Origin: Gammaproteobacteria bacterium
GTDB taxonomy: Bacteria > Pseudomonadota > Gammaproteobacteria > Steroidobacterales > GCA-2729495
Direction of reading: 5' to 3'
NCBI GenBank assembly: GCA_021773815.1
Contig: JAJFJS010000009.1
Coordinates: 1 to 48,500, forward strand
Length of the DNA: 48,500 nt
The notes below the pieces were generated by a model. The model ran no database searches and had not been told where the DNA came from. It was given only the letters and a program-made list of their open reading frames with translations. This document shows positions 36,797-45,914 of the stretch, one piece after another; the stretch's first letter is position 1; the number at the start of each line of letters is the position of its first letter. The translations under genes and the position numbers were made by a program.

Positions 36797-39175
36797 ATGA
36801 AATTCAGTGAGGCATGGTTGCGCGAATGGGTCGATCCGGATCTCGATTCGGCGGCTCTGACACACCGTTTGACGATGCTAGGACTCGAGGTCGACGGCAC
36901 GGAATCGGTCGCCCCGGCGCTCGACGGCGTCGTCGTCGGCAAGGTTCTCGATGTAAGCCGGCATCCGAACGCAGACCGATTGTCCGTGTGTTCGGTCGAT
37001 GTCGGTGGCGATGAGCCGCTGTCGATCGTCTGCGGCGCCGCCAACGTGCAGGCAGGTGAGTCCTACCCGGCGGCGCTGAATGGGGCAGTCTTGCCCGGCG
37101 GGCTGCGGATCAAACGCAGCAAACTGCGCGGCGTGGTGTCCGAGGGCATGCTGTGTTCCGGCGTCGAACTCGGCATTGCCGATACCGCTGCCGGTATTCT
37201 GCCGCTGGGCGACGAAGCGCCGCCGGGCATGCCGATTACGGCGGCGCTGGATCTGGATGACCGGATGATCGACGTTGATCTGACGCCGAATCGCGCCGAC
37301 TGTTTCAGTATCCTCGGCATTGCCAGGGACCTGGCCGCGAGTGAGCGGGTCGGAATTCAGCTCCCGGATATAAGCCCGGTAACGCCGGTCGTGACGACAG
37401 CGTTTCCGGTCGATCTGACCGCGAGCGCCGGCTGCGCCCGTTTTTGCGGGCGCGTCATCGAAGGCATCGATCCACAGGCACATACGCCTCTGTGGATGCG
37501 GGAGCGCCTGCGGCGCAGCGGCCTGCGGTCAATTTCGCCGGTGGTGGATGTGACGAATTTCGTCATGCTCGAACTGGGTCAGCCGATGCACGGCTACGAT
37601 TTCGCCAAACTGGCGGAGCAGATCGTCACGCGGCGCGCGCGGAGCGGTGAGACACTGGTTCTGCTGGACGGTCAGACGGTTACCCTCGATCCGGAAGTGC
37701 TCGTGATCGCCGATGCGAGCGGCCCCATCGCGATGGCCGGCATCATGGGTGGTGACGGTACGGCCGTCGATGAGCGGACGACATCGGTGTTGCTCGAGTC
37801 GGCATGGTTCGAGCGCAATGCCATTGCCGGGCGTGCCCGACGTTTTGGCCTGCACACCGATGCGTCGGTGCGTTTTGAACGAGGGGTCGATCCCTGTCAT
37901 CAGGCGCGGGCGATCGAGCGGGCGACGGCGCTGCTGATGGCGATTGCCGGCGGTCAACCCGGACCGCTGCAGGAAGTCAGTCTTGACGATGAAATCCCGG
38001 TGCCCGTGGCCGTGGGACTGCGTCGCCAGCGGCTGGCCGCCGTGCTCGGCATCGAGATTGAGCCTGAGCGCGTACGGAATCTGCTCGAAGGACTCGATCT
38101 CATCGTCGAGGCAGCGCCGGACGGCTGGTTGGTAACGCCGCCGTCGGCGCGCTTTGATATCGAAATAGAGGCGGACCTGATCGAGGAGGTTGCGCGCCTG
38201 TACGGTTATGACCGGATTCCGGCGCTACCGGGGATCATGACCGCTACGCTTGGCCGCATGACGGAATCGGCGGTGCCGCTGGCGCGGTTGCGCGCCACCC
38301 TGGTAGCAAGGGAATACCAGGAAGCGATTACCTATAGTTTCGTTGACCGGAACGTGGACGCCGCGCTGTCGCCCGGAGCGGATGCGCTGGCCTTGAGCAA
38401 TCCCATTTCATCCGAGCTAGCCGTGATGCGGCGGTCCCTGTGGCCGGGACTGCTTGGCGCATTGCGGCGCAACCTGAGTCGCCAACACGGTCGGGTTCGA
38501 TTATTCGAGTCAGGTGTTAGGTTTATTCCAGAAAATAATGATTATAAAGAAGAAAATGTAATATCTGGAGTGGCTTACGGGGCTGCCGCACCGGAGCAAT
38601 GGGGCGTGCCGACGAGGAGCGCGGACCTGTTTGACATAAAGGCGGATCTGGAGGCTTTGTTTGCGCTGACGGGGGCGGGCGATGAATTCGCGTTCGTCGC
38701 CGACGAGCATCCCGCATTGCGGCCGGGACGGACGGCCCGCGTCCGGCGCGGGGGCAACGACATCGGCTGGCTCGGTGAATTGCACCCGGCCCGGGTCAGG
38801 GAACTCGATTTACCGGGTGCGCCCTTGCTGTTCGAGCTCGCCTGTGACCCAGTCGTAGCGGCGCGCCCGGCGACCTACGGGGCGATTTCCAGGTTCCCCG
38901 CGGTACGCCGGGATCTGGCTGTCGTCGTCGCCGACAACGTGCCGGTTGTCGCTATCGATCGCGCCGCACGCGACGCTGCCGGAGCGAAGTTGCAGGACGT
39001 TGTCATCTTCGACATTTATGCTGGCAAAAACATCGAGTCAGGTTCCAAGAGTGTCGCTTTAGGCTTGATTTTACAGGAGACTTCCCGGACACTTACGGAG
39101 GCCGACGTGGATGAAATCATGCATGCGGTGACGGATCGCCTAGGCCGCGAATTCAACGCCACAATCAGAGAATAA
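36797..39175 (+). CDS. pheT: Phenylalanyl-tRNA synthetase beta subunit
   Basis: 792 residues (E. coli 795). The tRNA-binding (EMAP-like) domain is at about residues 39-148, the B3/B4 editing domain follows, then B5 and the catalytic-like B6-B7 region (EVARLYGYDRIPALPG) and the C-terminal anticodon-binding domain (ISRFPAVRRDLAVVV). A 70-bp stretch at about 38503-38573 (FIPENNDYKEENVIS) is conspicuously AT-rich. It lies 14 nt after pheS and 6 nt before ihfA. Confidence 0.97.
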   Translation: MKFSEAWLREWVDPDLDSAALTHRLTMLGLEVDGTESVAPALDGVVVGKVLDVSRHPNADRLSVCSVDVGGDEPLSIVCGAANVQAGESYPAALNGAVLPGGLRIKRSKLRGVVSEGMLCSGVELGIADTAAGILPLGDEAPPGMPITAALDLDDRMIDVDLTPNRADCFSILGIARDLAASERVGIQLPDISPVTPVVTTAFPVDLTASAGCARFCGRVIEGIDPQAHTPLWMRERLRRSGLRSISPVVDVTNFVMLELGQPMHGYDFAKLAEQIVTRRARSGETLVLLDGQTVTLDPEVLVIADASGPIAMAGIMGGDGTAVDERTTSVLLESAWFERNAIAGRARRFGLHTDASVRFERGVDPCHQARAIERATALLMAIAGGQPGPLQEVSLDDEIPVPVAVGLRRQRLAAVLGIEIEPERVRNLLEGLDLIVEAAPDGWLVTPPSARFDIEIEADLIEEVARLYGYDRIPALPGIMTATLGRMTESAVPLARLRATLVAREYQEAITYSFVDRNVDAALSPGADALALSNPISSELAVMRRSLWPGLLGALRRNLSRQHGRVRLFESGVRFIPENNDYKEENVISGVAYGAAAPEQWGVPTRSADLFDIKADLEALFALTGAGDEFAFVADEHPALRPGRTARVRRGGNDIGWLGELHPARVRELDLPGAPLLFELACDPVVAARPATYGAISRFPAVRRDLAVVVADNVPVVAIDRAARDAAGAKLQDVVIFDIYAGKNIESGSKSVALGLILQETSRTLTEADVDEIMHAVTDRLGREFNATIRE

Positions 39176-39181
39176 ATAACA

Positions 39182-39481
39182 ATGGCCCTGACGAAAGCGG
39201 ATATGGCGGAATCCTTGTTCAACGAACTCGGCTTGAACAAGCGAGAAGCGAGAGAATTGGTCGATGTGCTGTTCGAAGATCTTCGCGCGGCGCTCGTAAG
39301 TGGGGAACAGGTCAAGTTGTCGGGTTTCGGCAATTTCGATTTGCGGGACAAAAATCAAAGGCCGGGTCGAAACCCGAAAACAGGCGAAGAAATCCCGATC
39401 ACTGCGCGACGCGTCGTGACGTTTCGCCCAGGCCAAAAACTAAAAACCCGAGTGGAATCCTATGCTGGAACCGGGGAATAA
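39182..39481 (+). CDS. ihfA: Integration host factor alpha subunit
   Basis: 99 residues, typical. Starts [19 protein letters not shown] after Met; the beta arm is [20 protein letters not shown] and [18 protein letters not shown]. Pairs with IhfB (24370). pheT-ihfA adjacency is standard in gammaproteobacteria. It overlaps the next gene by 20 nt. Confidence 0.97.
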   Translation: MALTKADMAESLFNELGLNKREARELVDVLFEDLRAALVSGEQVKLSGFGNFDLRDKNQRPGRNPKTGEEIPITARRVVTFRPGQKLKTRVESYAGTGE

Positions 39482-39818
39482 CAACGACTTACCGCCCATT
39501 CCGGGGAAGCGGTACTTCACCATTGGCGAAGTCAGCGACCTGTGCGCGGTTAAGCCGCACGTCCTGCGGTACTGGGAACAGGAGTTTCCACAGCTCAAGC
39601 CGGTCAAGCGCCGGGGCAATCGCCGCTATTATCAGCGTCAGGACGTCATCATCATCCGCCAGATTCGCAGCCTGCTGTACGACGACGGATTTACGATCGG
39701 TGGTGCCCGTCAGAAGCTGACCGGCGAAGAGGCCAAAACCGACCTGTCGCACAGTCAGCAGGTCATCAAGCAGATGCGCAGGGAACTCGAAGAGGTCCTC
39801 AAACTGCTGCGACGCTAG
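39462..39818 (+). CDS. MerR-type transcriptional regulator
   Basis: 118 residues. Winged-helix MerR N-terminus: [20 protein letters not shown] (about residues 18-37), [20 protein letters not shown], and [20 protein letters not shown] short coiled coil closes the chain ([19 protein letters not shown]). It has no metal-binding cysteine loop, so the ligand is unknown. It overlaps ihfA by 20 nt, the usual arrangement ihfA-merR-tRNA-Pro of Pseudomonas and Xanthomonas. Confidence 0.93.
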   Translation: MLEPGNNNDLPPIPGKRYFTIGEVSDLCAVKPHVLRYWEQEFPQLKPVKRRGNRRYYQRQDVIIIRQIRSLLYDDGFTIGGARQKLTGEEAKTDLSHSQQVIKQMRRELEEVLKLLRR

Positions 39819-40064
39819 TCCGGGTATCTCACCAGCTGGCGCCGGGAACGGAGCTTCAGTCTACGAAACTGACCCAGGCTCGCTTTTCTTTGCCGTCCGT
39901 TCAGTGACCTGCCGAACCGCCGTCGGCCGGCTGTTGAGATTTCCGGACTGGTCCAATCCGTCTGCATACTGGGTTATCATGCGCGCTGCCGGTTGCGCCT
40001 GATTCCAGATAGTCGGGGCATACCGGCGGTCGCACAAAGGCGACCGGAATCACCAGTTAATTAT

Positions 40065-40141
<77 letters not shown>

Positions 40142-40332
40142 ATTGATTCCTGTCCGGCCGCCAGCCATCGGCATCGGCATCGGCACCGTGCCGCATCCCG
40201 GGGCGAGCCGTAACCGGCCGGCGTTGTGGCGCGGCCGAATCGGTTTATCGGTTGCTGCAATCGGAGACGCCAACCTCGGCTCCGGTCCAGCCGTATCGAC
40301 CGGGTGCAGGGAATTGGCAGAGGGATTGACGG

Positions 40333-40632
40333 ATGGGATTTATCGGATTTTTGGTCGCCGCGGTTATTGTTTTGTTCCTCTTGTCGCGGGTGATCGGGTT
40401 TGTCGCGTTCAGAAACGCAGAGCCGCCGAAGAAGCAGGTTATCTCGGCGCTCCTGGCCTGGGGTGTCGTGACGTTTATCGGCGGCCTCGGAATGGCCGAA
40501 GATGGCGCCCCGAAGTTTTTCCAGGCCGCGCTCGCGTACGGGATTCCCGCCGTTATCCTCGCGCTGGTCGAGTCGGGAATCGCTGTGGCGAAGCAGGAAC
40601 GGGAAAAGTCGGGCGGGTCATCGAATCATTGA
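40333..40632 (+). CDS. Small inner-membrane protein, unknown
   Basis: 99 residues. AGAGGG precedes the ATG by 10 nt. Predicted membrane helices at about residues 4-26 ([20 protein letters not shown]), 37-53 and 65-85 ([20 protein letters not shown]), with a charged C-terminus. I do not recognise the family. It stands alone between tRNA-Pro and the lipoprotein pair. Confidence 0.7.
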   Translation: MGFIGFLVAAVIVLFLLSRVIGFVAFRNAEPPKKQVISALLAWGVVTFIGGLGMAEDGAPKFFQAALAYGIPAVILALVESGIAVAKQEREKSGGSSNH

Positions 40633-40702
40633 TCGGGCGTCGTTTCGATCCCGTGTCGCCTTTGAGTCAGGCGAGCTGCTGGTCAGCCGAAAAAAATTAA
40701 TC

Positions 40703-40711
40703 TGTTATATT
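40703..40711 (+). promoter_or_regulatory. Extended -10 for the lipoprotein pair
   Basis: TGT followed by TATATT (40706-40711), an extended -10 element preceded by an A-rich tract. Predicted start near 40718, about 65 nt before the first lipoprotein gene. Confidence 0.5.
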
Positions 40712-40781
40712 CCGGCTACCGGTTGAGCCGATCGCGCATCACGAAAATCAGCCGTCACAACGTATTTGCAAAGGAAGATTC

Positions 40782-41081
40782 ATGGTCAAGATCGTCAAAA
40801 CACTGATTGCCACGGTGGCGTGCAGCCTGCTGCTGTCCGGTTGCCTGTATGTGAATACGACGGCGCCGCTCGATGTCAATCTCGATCAGACCAGGCTCGG
40901 TGAAAAGGTCGGCGAGGCCTCCCAGCACGCGGTACTGTGGTCGGTCGCCTGGGGCGATGCGGGAACCAAGGCTGCGGCCAGGAATGGTGGCATCACGACG
41001 ATCAATCATGCAGACCGGAAAACTCGTATCTATTTCTTCGGTGTGTACATGAGGTCCACGACAGTCGTCTATGGGGATTGA
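40782..41081 (+). CDS. TRL-like lipoprotein 1
   Basis: 99 residues, with AAAGGAAG before the ATG. A lipoprotein signal peptide ends in the lipobox LLSGC (Cys 21). The mature part matches my memory of the TRL-like family (Pfam TRL): YVNTTAPL near the start, GEASQHAVLWSVAWGDAGTK in the middle, NGGITTINHADRKTRI and a final TTVVYGD. Outer-membrane anchoring is likely; function is unknown. The adjacent gene is a divergent paralogue. Confidence 0.8.
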   Translation: MVKIVKTLIATVACSLLLSGCLYVNTTAPLDVNLDQTRLGEKVGEASQHAVLWSVAWGDAGTKAAARNGGITTINHADRKTRIYFFGVYMRSTTVVYGD

Positions 41082-41085
41082 GCGG

Positions 41086-41376
41086 ATGGCGCGCCTCATG
41101 GCTTTGGCTGCACTCTGCCTGGTGTTGTCCGGATGCATCTATTCGCACACGGTCGCCCCGCTGATGACGGATTTCGCCGGGACGCCGGCCGGAAACGGTG
41201 GCAGCAGCGGAGACATCAAGGCCGTTACCTTCTATGTCAGCGTCGAATGGGACAAGAACGGTATCGGCACGATCGCCAAAAAACACGGCATCGAGGAGAT
41301 CTACTACGCGGATATCGAGACGATCAGCGTACTCGGTTACTGGAAGCAGAAACGCGTGTACGTCTACGGTCGCTAG
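41086..41376 (+). CDS. TRL-like lipoprotein 2
   Basis: 96 residues. Signal peptide MARLMALAALCLVLSGC with the lipobox Cys at residue 17. The mature part keeps the paralogue pattern (IYSHTVAPL, a central WDKNG instead of WGDAG, KKHGIEEIYYADIET, ending YVYGR). It starts 4 nt after the first lipoprotein stop; an in-frame ATG at 41071 overlapping that stop is an alternative. Likely a tandem duplication of the preceding gene followed by divergence. Confidence 0.75.
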   Translation: MARLMALAALCLVLSGCIYSHTVAPLMTDFAGTPAGNGGSSGDIKAVTFYVSVEWDKNGIGTIAKKHGIEEIYYADIETISVLGYWKQKRVYVYGR

Positions 41377-41756
41377 TCGCCAGCTGAAAAGTTTATCTGA
41401 ACGGGTGCCGGCACATCAGTCGAAGATCAGTCAGGAATTCGCGATGGGTCGATGGGTTCAAATAGGTCGATGGCGCAGTTCGAATCGGCAGGTTTTATTT
41501 GGTCCGGGTCGGCCGGCTGCACGGTGATCCGCTGAAGCATCAGGAATCGAGCAATTCCAGGACGCCGATCAGGACGATAGCGGCCGCTATCAGCAGAAAC
41601 CAGATCGTGGTCATCGTGGCGTGGTCCTTTTCCAAGGGGGGGTAATGGCTCTATTTGACGATTCCGGCCGCCGGGCCGCAGTGATGCGGTTCACACTCCC
41701 CGATACCCTCGGCGGAGACGCCGCAGAAATGCCTGTCCGGCAGCCGGGGAACTGAC
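41377..41756. other. 380-bp region with one micro-ORF
   Basis: Between the lipoprotein pair and the AI-2E family gene. It holds the 24-codon minus-strand ORF at 41540-41614. I see no tRNA, terminator or other credible gene. Confidence 0.5.
41540..41614 (-). CDS. Putative 24-residue single-span membrane peptide
   Basis: ATG at 41614 with an AAAAGGA ribosome-binding sequence 10 nt upstream, stop TGA at 41540. The peptide is almost entirely one hydrophobic helix (TIWFLLIAAAIVLIGVLELL). Size and composition resemble known bacterial small membrane proteins. No family recognised. The combination of ribosome-binding site, composition and empty surroundings supports it; its length keeps confidence low. 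Confidence 0.4.
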   Translation of the reverse strand: MTTIWFLLIAAAIVLIGVLELLDS

Positions 41757-42800
41757 GTGTCGTCCGGCAAGATGCAAAACGCGTTCTTCATCGGCCTGCT
41801 GCTGCTGGTATCGATAGCTTTCATCGGCCTGCTGTCCGGCTTTTTTCAGCCGATTTTCTGGGCGGCTATCGTCGGCATATTCTTCCTGCCGGTCCAGCAT
41901 TACCTGGAGCGGAAAGTCGGTGGACGCAGGTCCGTCGCGGCGGTGCTGACCGTTATCCTGATTTTCTTCACGGTTCTAATGCCCGCGATGCTGATCGCTT
42001 CGGCCGTCGTCAATGAGGCTGCGATCATCTACGCGATGATTCAGAACGGACAGATCGATCCGGGTGCGGTATTGCGGTGGGTGCAGGAAGTGACGCCCGA
42101 ACTGACCGGCTGGCTCGAGTCAGTCGGCGTCAATATCGAAGAATTGCCGGCGAAAGTGTCCGCGGCGGCGATCAAGGGCAGTCAATTTATCGGTCAGCTG
42201 GCGCTGACCGCCGGGCAAAACGTCGCGACGTTTCTCGTGATGTTTTTCCTGATGCTGTACCTGTTGTTTTTTGTCCTGCGTGACGGCGATCAGATGCTGG
42301 ATGCGATCGTCCTCGCCCTGCCGCTCGGTGACGAGCGAGAGCGGGCCCTGTTCGCAAAATTTGCCGAGGTATCGCGGGCGACGATCAAGGGAACGTTGTT
42401 CGTCGGACTCGTGCAGGGGCTCATGGGCGGCTTCATGTTTGCGGTGCTCGGCATTACCGGCGCCGCATTCTGGGGCGTCGTCATGGTCATCCTGTCGATT
42501 CTGCCGCTCGTGGGCGCCAGCATCGTCTGGATCCCGGCCGCAATCTATCTCGTCGTCAATGGTGCGTGGATCAAGGCGCTGGTTCTCGTCGGGTTCGGGG
42601 CACTGGTTATCGGTCTCGTCGATAACGTGCTGCGTCCCCTGCTGATCGGCCGTGATACCAAAATGCCCGATTATCTGATCCTGCTGTCGACGCTTGGCGG
42701 CTTGTCGGTCTTCGGTATATCGGGGTTCGTGATCGGGCCGATTATCGCGGCGCTCTTCCTGTCGGTCTGGGTCATGTTCCGGGAAGAGCATCTGGCCTGA
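41757..42800 (+). CDS. AI-2E family transporter
   Basis: 347 residues from a GTG. About eight membrane segments, including FIGLLLLVSIAFIGLLSGFF, AAVLTVILIFFTVLMPAMLI and the central VMFFLMLYLLFFVLRDGDQM. The family signature near the end, VDNVLRPLLIG and ISGFVIGPIIAALFLSVW, is clear. Members include TqsA/YdiK/PerM and the sodium-proton antiporters of this family; transport of AI-2 itself is not implied. It is convergent with the cyclase-like gene. Confidence 0.92.
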   Translation: MSSGKMQNAFFIGLLLLVSIAFIGLLSGFFQPIFWAAIVGIFFLPVQHYLERKVGGRRSVAAVLTVILIFFTVLMPAMLIASAVVNEAAIIYAMIQNGQIDPGAVLRWVQEVTPELTGWLESVGVNIEELPAKVSAAAIKGSQFIGQLALTAGQNVATFLVMFFLMLYLLFFVLRDGDQMLDAIVLALPLGDERERALFAKFAEVSRATIKGTLFVGLVQGLMGGFMFAVLGITGAAFWGVVMVILSILPLVGASIVWIPAAIYLVVNGAWIKALVLVGFGALVIGLVDNVLRPLLIGRDTKMPDYLILLSTLGGLSVFGISGFVIGPIIAALFLSVWVMFREEHLA

Positions 42801-42879
42801 GTCATTCGCGGTCTGTATTCGTGCCGATACTTTCCGCCGCGGCCCCTGCATCACCGTATCGGTCAGCGCGCCAGGTCGG

Positions 42880-44127
42880 TTAATGGGCCGGTCGGCCGGT
42901 CTCGATATCCTGAACAGTCGGTGTCATCAATTCGTCGCCCCGCAGGCTCCGGTCTTCGATGCCGAGCAGGATCGGCGTGCCGCCGATCCGATAAATATTG
43001 ATTTTCGCGTTGAAGACGTTGCGGGTCAGCCCATGTTTGTCATGCAGGGCGAGCTTGCGAATCGAAAAGGTGCCGTCGGGCAGAGCGCGTCCGGTCAGGT
43101 AGCACTTGATCGATTCGATCGCATCGCCGGCGAGTTCGAGCCCATTGAGCTGCGAAAGATTCTGTTGCGCAATTTCTATAAAGGCGATCGAGTCGATCCC
43201 GACGGGTTGCGGCTTGCCGAATTCGTCGGGGACGGTCACCGACTGGAATTCGCCGACCAGGATCTGGCCGGGCAGAGCGCGTTCGATCATGCGCGCCAGT
43301 TCGATGGTGACGTCACCGACAATATCGCTGTGCATCGTCGGATTGAGGCCTTCGGCCTGGTAAAACTCGTAGCAACTGCCGATGTGAAATCCGGCGCGTA
43401 ACTCCGGCACGGTCCGCCCGTTGGCCTTGCTGCGAGCAATCGCATTGTCGGCAAGTGCCAGGTGCATGAAGTGGTAGAGCTGGGTATTGGCCCGCGGACC
43501 GAGGTCCCGATTCCAGATATAGAAGCCGTCGCCGGTGCTCGATCGCGTGAAATTGATGTTCATGCGCTTCGTCAGCATCTTGCTGTGGGCCGAATTCAGC
43601 GAATGGGAAAGGCTGTTGAGCTGTGTCATCTGTTCGAATGGACTCAGCAGGCTGAAACCGACAATGTCAAACAGCGCTACGGCGCGGTCCGGAACGAAGC
43701 TGACGCTGTAGCGTTGCACGAGCCGGTCGACAATCTGCGACTCCGCATCGGAACCGTTCAGGGGCTGGCGAAGTTTCAGCCGGCGCGGCTCACAGCCGAA
43801 CAGGCGCGCCGCCGTGGCGAGTTGATGCGGGCCGAAGCGCCGCGATCCGGTCAGCATGCGCATGACGAATTCGTGCGTATCGCGGGTCGGCGCCGGGACA
43901 TCCGGCTCGCCGATCGCGTAATCGGCAATCGCATAATGATGTACGACCAGCAGTTCAATGCCGTCGCCGGTCGGATGCCAGCCGAGAATAAAATTTTTGC
44001 CGAGCGACCACATCGCATGCAGGTGTCGATCGAGTTCGATGAGGTTGCTGCGCTGACGGAGATCGAGATGCTCATCGAGGCCGACGAAGGCAGATGCGGA
44101 GATGCTCTCGAGAGATTCCGGGATCAT
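42880..44127 (-). CDS. Class III nucleotide cyclase-like protein, catalytic Asn missing
   Basis: 415 residues. The region from about residue 145 to 300 looks like a cyclase homology domain: FDIVGFS (metal Asp D154), STGDGFYIW (second metal Asp D200), RAGFHIG, and GDVTIELARMIERALPGQIL near 271-290. In active cyclases the last motif is GxxVNxAxR; here the Asn is replaced by Ile while the Arg remains, so activity may be reduced or lost. The N-terminal 140 residues are unrecognised and include a TGDGIELLV stretch at 53-61. No membrane helix is seen, so it appears cytoplasmic. Confidence 0.7.
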   Translation of the reverse strand: MIPESLESISASAFVGLDEHLDLRQRSNLIELDRHLHAMWSLGKNFILGWHPTGDGIELLVVHHYAIADYAIGEPDVPAPTRDTHEFVMRMLTGSRRFGPHQLATAARLFGCEPRRLKLRQPLNGSDAESQIVDRLVQRYSVSFVPDRAVALFDIVGFSLLSPFEQMTQLNSLSHSLNSAHSKMLTKRMNINFTRSSTGDGFYIWNRDLGPRANTQLYHFMHLALADNAIARSKANGRTVPELRAGFHIGSCYEFYQAEGLNPTMHSDIVGDVTIELARMIERALPGQILVGEFQSVTVPDEFGKPQPVGIDSIAFIEIAQQNLSQLNGLELAGDAIESIKCYLTGRALPDGTFSIRKLALHDKHGLTRNVFNAKINIYRIGGTPILLGIEDRSLRGDELMTPTVQDIETGRPAH

Positions 44128-44217
44128 AGTGTCTGATTCATTGACTGCTCGTCCATAAGGCGCCGCACGACCCGCGGGCTCGTCCGCTCGTTCCGTTCCG
44201 TGGTGCCGGGCCGGATT

Positions 44218-44258
44218 CCGGTGACCGTGTCGCGCTCGGACTGCATAATAGTCACCGG
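44218..44258 (+). promoter_or_regulatory. Promoter inside an 8-bp inverted repeat
   Basis: GTGACC (44221-44226), 17-nt spacer, CATAAT (44244-44249) is a sigma70-like promoter for the FAD-dependent dehydrogenase. Perfect arms CCGGTGAC (44218-44225) and GTCACCGG (44251-44258) flank it, from the -35 to the predicted start, as an operator would. Confidence 0.45.
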
Positions 44259-44286
44259 AGTCACGTCAAGACAACAGGTGTGCGGC

Positions 44287-45732
44287 ATGCAGACGGATCT
44301 CGGTCCCTCAATACTGGAACGGTTCGCCGAGATCGTCGGCCCGGCGGGCATCGTGACCGATGCGACGGCGCTCGCGCCCGCTTTGACCGAGTGGCGGGGC
44401 CTGTATCACGGCCGGTCGCCAGCGCTGCTGGCGCCGGCGACGACGGCCGAAGCCGCGGCGCTGATGGCAATCTGTCATGCCGAACGCATCGGCGTCGTTC
44501 CTCAAGGCGGCAATACCGGACTGGTCGGCGGCGCGGTTCCGGCATCCCGTCCCGGACGACCGGAGATCCTGCTGTCCGCCCGCCGATTGACGACAATCCG
44601 GGAACTGGATCCGGATAACGATACGATCACGGTCGAGTCCGGTTGCGTGCTCGCCGACATCCAGGCCGCCGCCGCCGAGGCGAACCGCTTGTTTCCGCTG
44701 AGTCTCGCGGCCGAGGGCAGTTGTCAGATCGGCGGCAATATTTCGACGAATGCGGGCGGCACGAACGTCCTGCATTACGGCAATACCCGCGACCTGATCA
44801 TGGGTCTCGAGGTTGTACTGCCGGACGGTCGGATCTATGCAGGATTGCGCGGACTGCGCAAGGACAATGCCGGCTACGACCTCAAGCAGTTGTTCATCGG
44901 CGCCGAAGGGACACTCGGATTCATTACGGCCGCAACCTGCAAGCTGTTCGCGCAGCCTCGCAGCATAGCGACGGCCTGGGTGTCCGTACCCGATCCCGCC
45001 GCGGCGATTCGCCTCTATGCCGCTGCCCGCGAGTGGCTCGGTGAGCAATTGACGGCGCTGGAACTCATCAACCGGGAGGCGCTCGACCTCGTGCTCGAAC
45101 ATATCGACGGGACCCGGGATCCGCTCGGGGCGACCGCCGGCTGGGCCGTGCTGCTCGAACTGAGTTGTGCGGAAGCGGGTTCGGCGGCGGATGACCGGCT
45201 CGGTGCATTCCTCGGCAACGCGCTCGACGAGGGGCAGGTTACCGACGGAATGCTGGCGCAGAGCCATGCCCAGCGTGCCGATCTGTGGCGCGTTCGGCAC
45301 AGTATTTCCGAGGCGCAACGCTGCGCCGGCGCCGGCATAAAGCACGACATCTCGGTCCCGGTCTCCCGCATCGGGCATTTCCTGCAGTTAGCCACCGACT
45401 ATGCGGCGGAGCGGGTTCCGGGCGTCCGGGTGGTCGCGTTCGGCCACATGGGCGACGGCAATCTGCATTTCAACCTGAGTCAGCCCGCCGACATGCCGCC
45501 CGACGCGTTCGTCGCACTCTGGGAAGAGATCAGTCGGCACATACACGGACTGGCCGCTGATCTCGGCGGCAGTTTCAGCGCCGAGCACGGCGTAGGGCGG
45601 CTGAAAACGGGCGAGCTCGAAAGACTGCGCGGGGGTGTCGAACTGGACCTGATGCGCCAGATCAAACAGGCGCTGGATCCGCGCGGCATCATGAATCCCG
45701 GCGCGCTGCTCACGGCAGGGCACGATCGGTGA
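44287..45732 (+). CDS. FAD-binding D-2-hydroxyacid dehydrogenase (D-2-HGDH/GlcD type)
   Basis: 481 residues. The PCMH FAD domain shows VVPQGGNTGLVGGAVP (about residues 74-89), SLAAEGSCQIGGNISTNAGG and YDLKQLFIGAEGTLGFIT; the C-terminal oxidase domain has GIKHDISVPVSR, the metal-site motif FGHMGDGNLHFN and SAEHGVG with its His. Family members oxidise D-2-hydroxyglutarate, D-lactate or glycolate and pass electrons to an acceptor. Substrate cannot be told; D-2-hydroxyglutarate would fit the nearby serA, since PGDH makes it as a side product. The start at 44287 excludes an unconserved upstream frame. Confidence 0.88.
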   Translation: MQTDLGPSILERFAEIVGPAGIVTDATALAPALTEWRGLYHGRSPALLAPATTAEAAALMAICHAERIGVVPQGGNTGLVGGAVPASRPGRPEILLSARRLTTIRELDPDNDTITVESGCVLADIQAAAAEANRLFPLSLAAEGSCQIGGNISTNAGGTNVLHYGNTRDLIMGLEVVLPDGRIYAGLRGLRKDNAGYDLKQLFIGAEGTLGFITAATCKLFAQPRSIATAWVSVPDPAAAIRLYAAAREWLGEQLTALELINREALDLVLEHIDGTRDPLGATAGWAVLLELSCAEAGSAADDRLGAFLGNALDEGQVTDGMLAQSHAQRADLWRVRHSISEAQRCAGAGIKHDISVPVSRIGHFLQLATDYAAERVPGVRVVAFGHMGDGNLHFNLSQPADMPPDAFVALWEEISRHIHGLAADLGGSFSAEHGVGRLKTGELERLRGGVELDLMRQIKQALDPRGIMNPGALLTAGHDR

Positions 45733-45856
45733 CGCCAGATATCCGCCGCCGGGCGCCGTGACATGAATGCAACGGTCACGGTTACGCATGTGCGTCCAAA
45801 GCCAGATCTTTCGTTATTTCAAGTGCTTGAGACGGTTATGTAAAAACGGATTGCGT

Positions 45857-45865
45857 TGCTATACT
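45857..45865 (+). promoter_or_regulatory. Extended -10 for the kinase-like gene
   Basis: TGC then TATACT (45860-45865), an extended -10. The -35 is poor. Predicted start near 45872, about 43 nt before the GTG start. Confidence 0.5.
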
Positions 45866-45914
45866 GCCGATCTCGCATCCGTAAAAAAAACTATAACGAA
45901 AAGGATGTTCGGCG

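Noticed and set aside
41443-41526. 27-codon plus-strand frame starting MGRWVQIGRW
   Set aside because: No ribosome-binding site and a random-looking composition.
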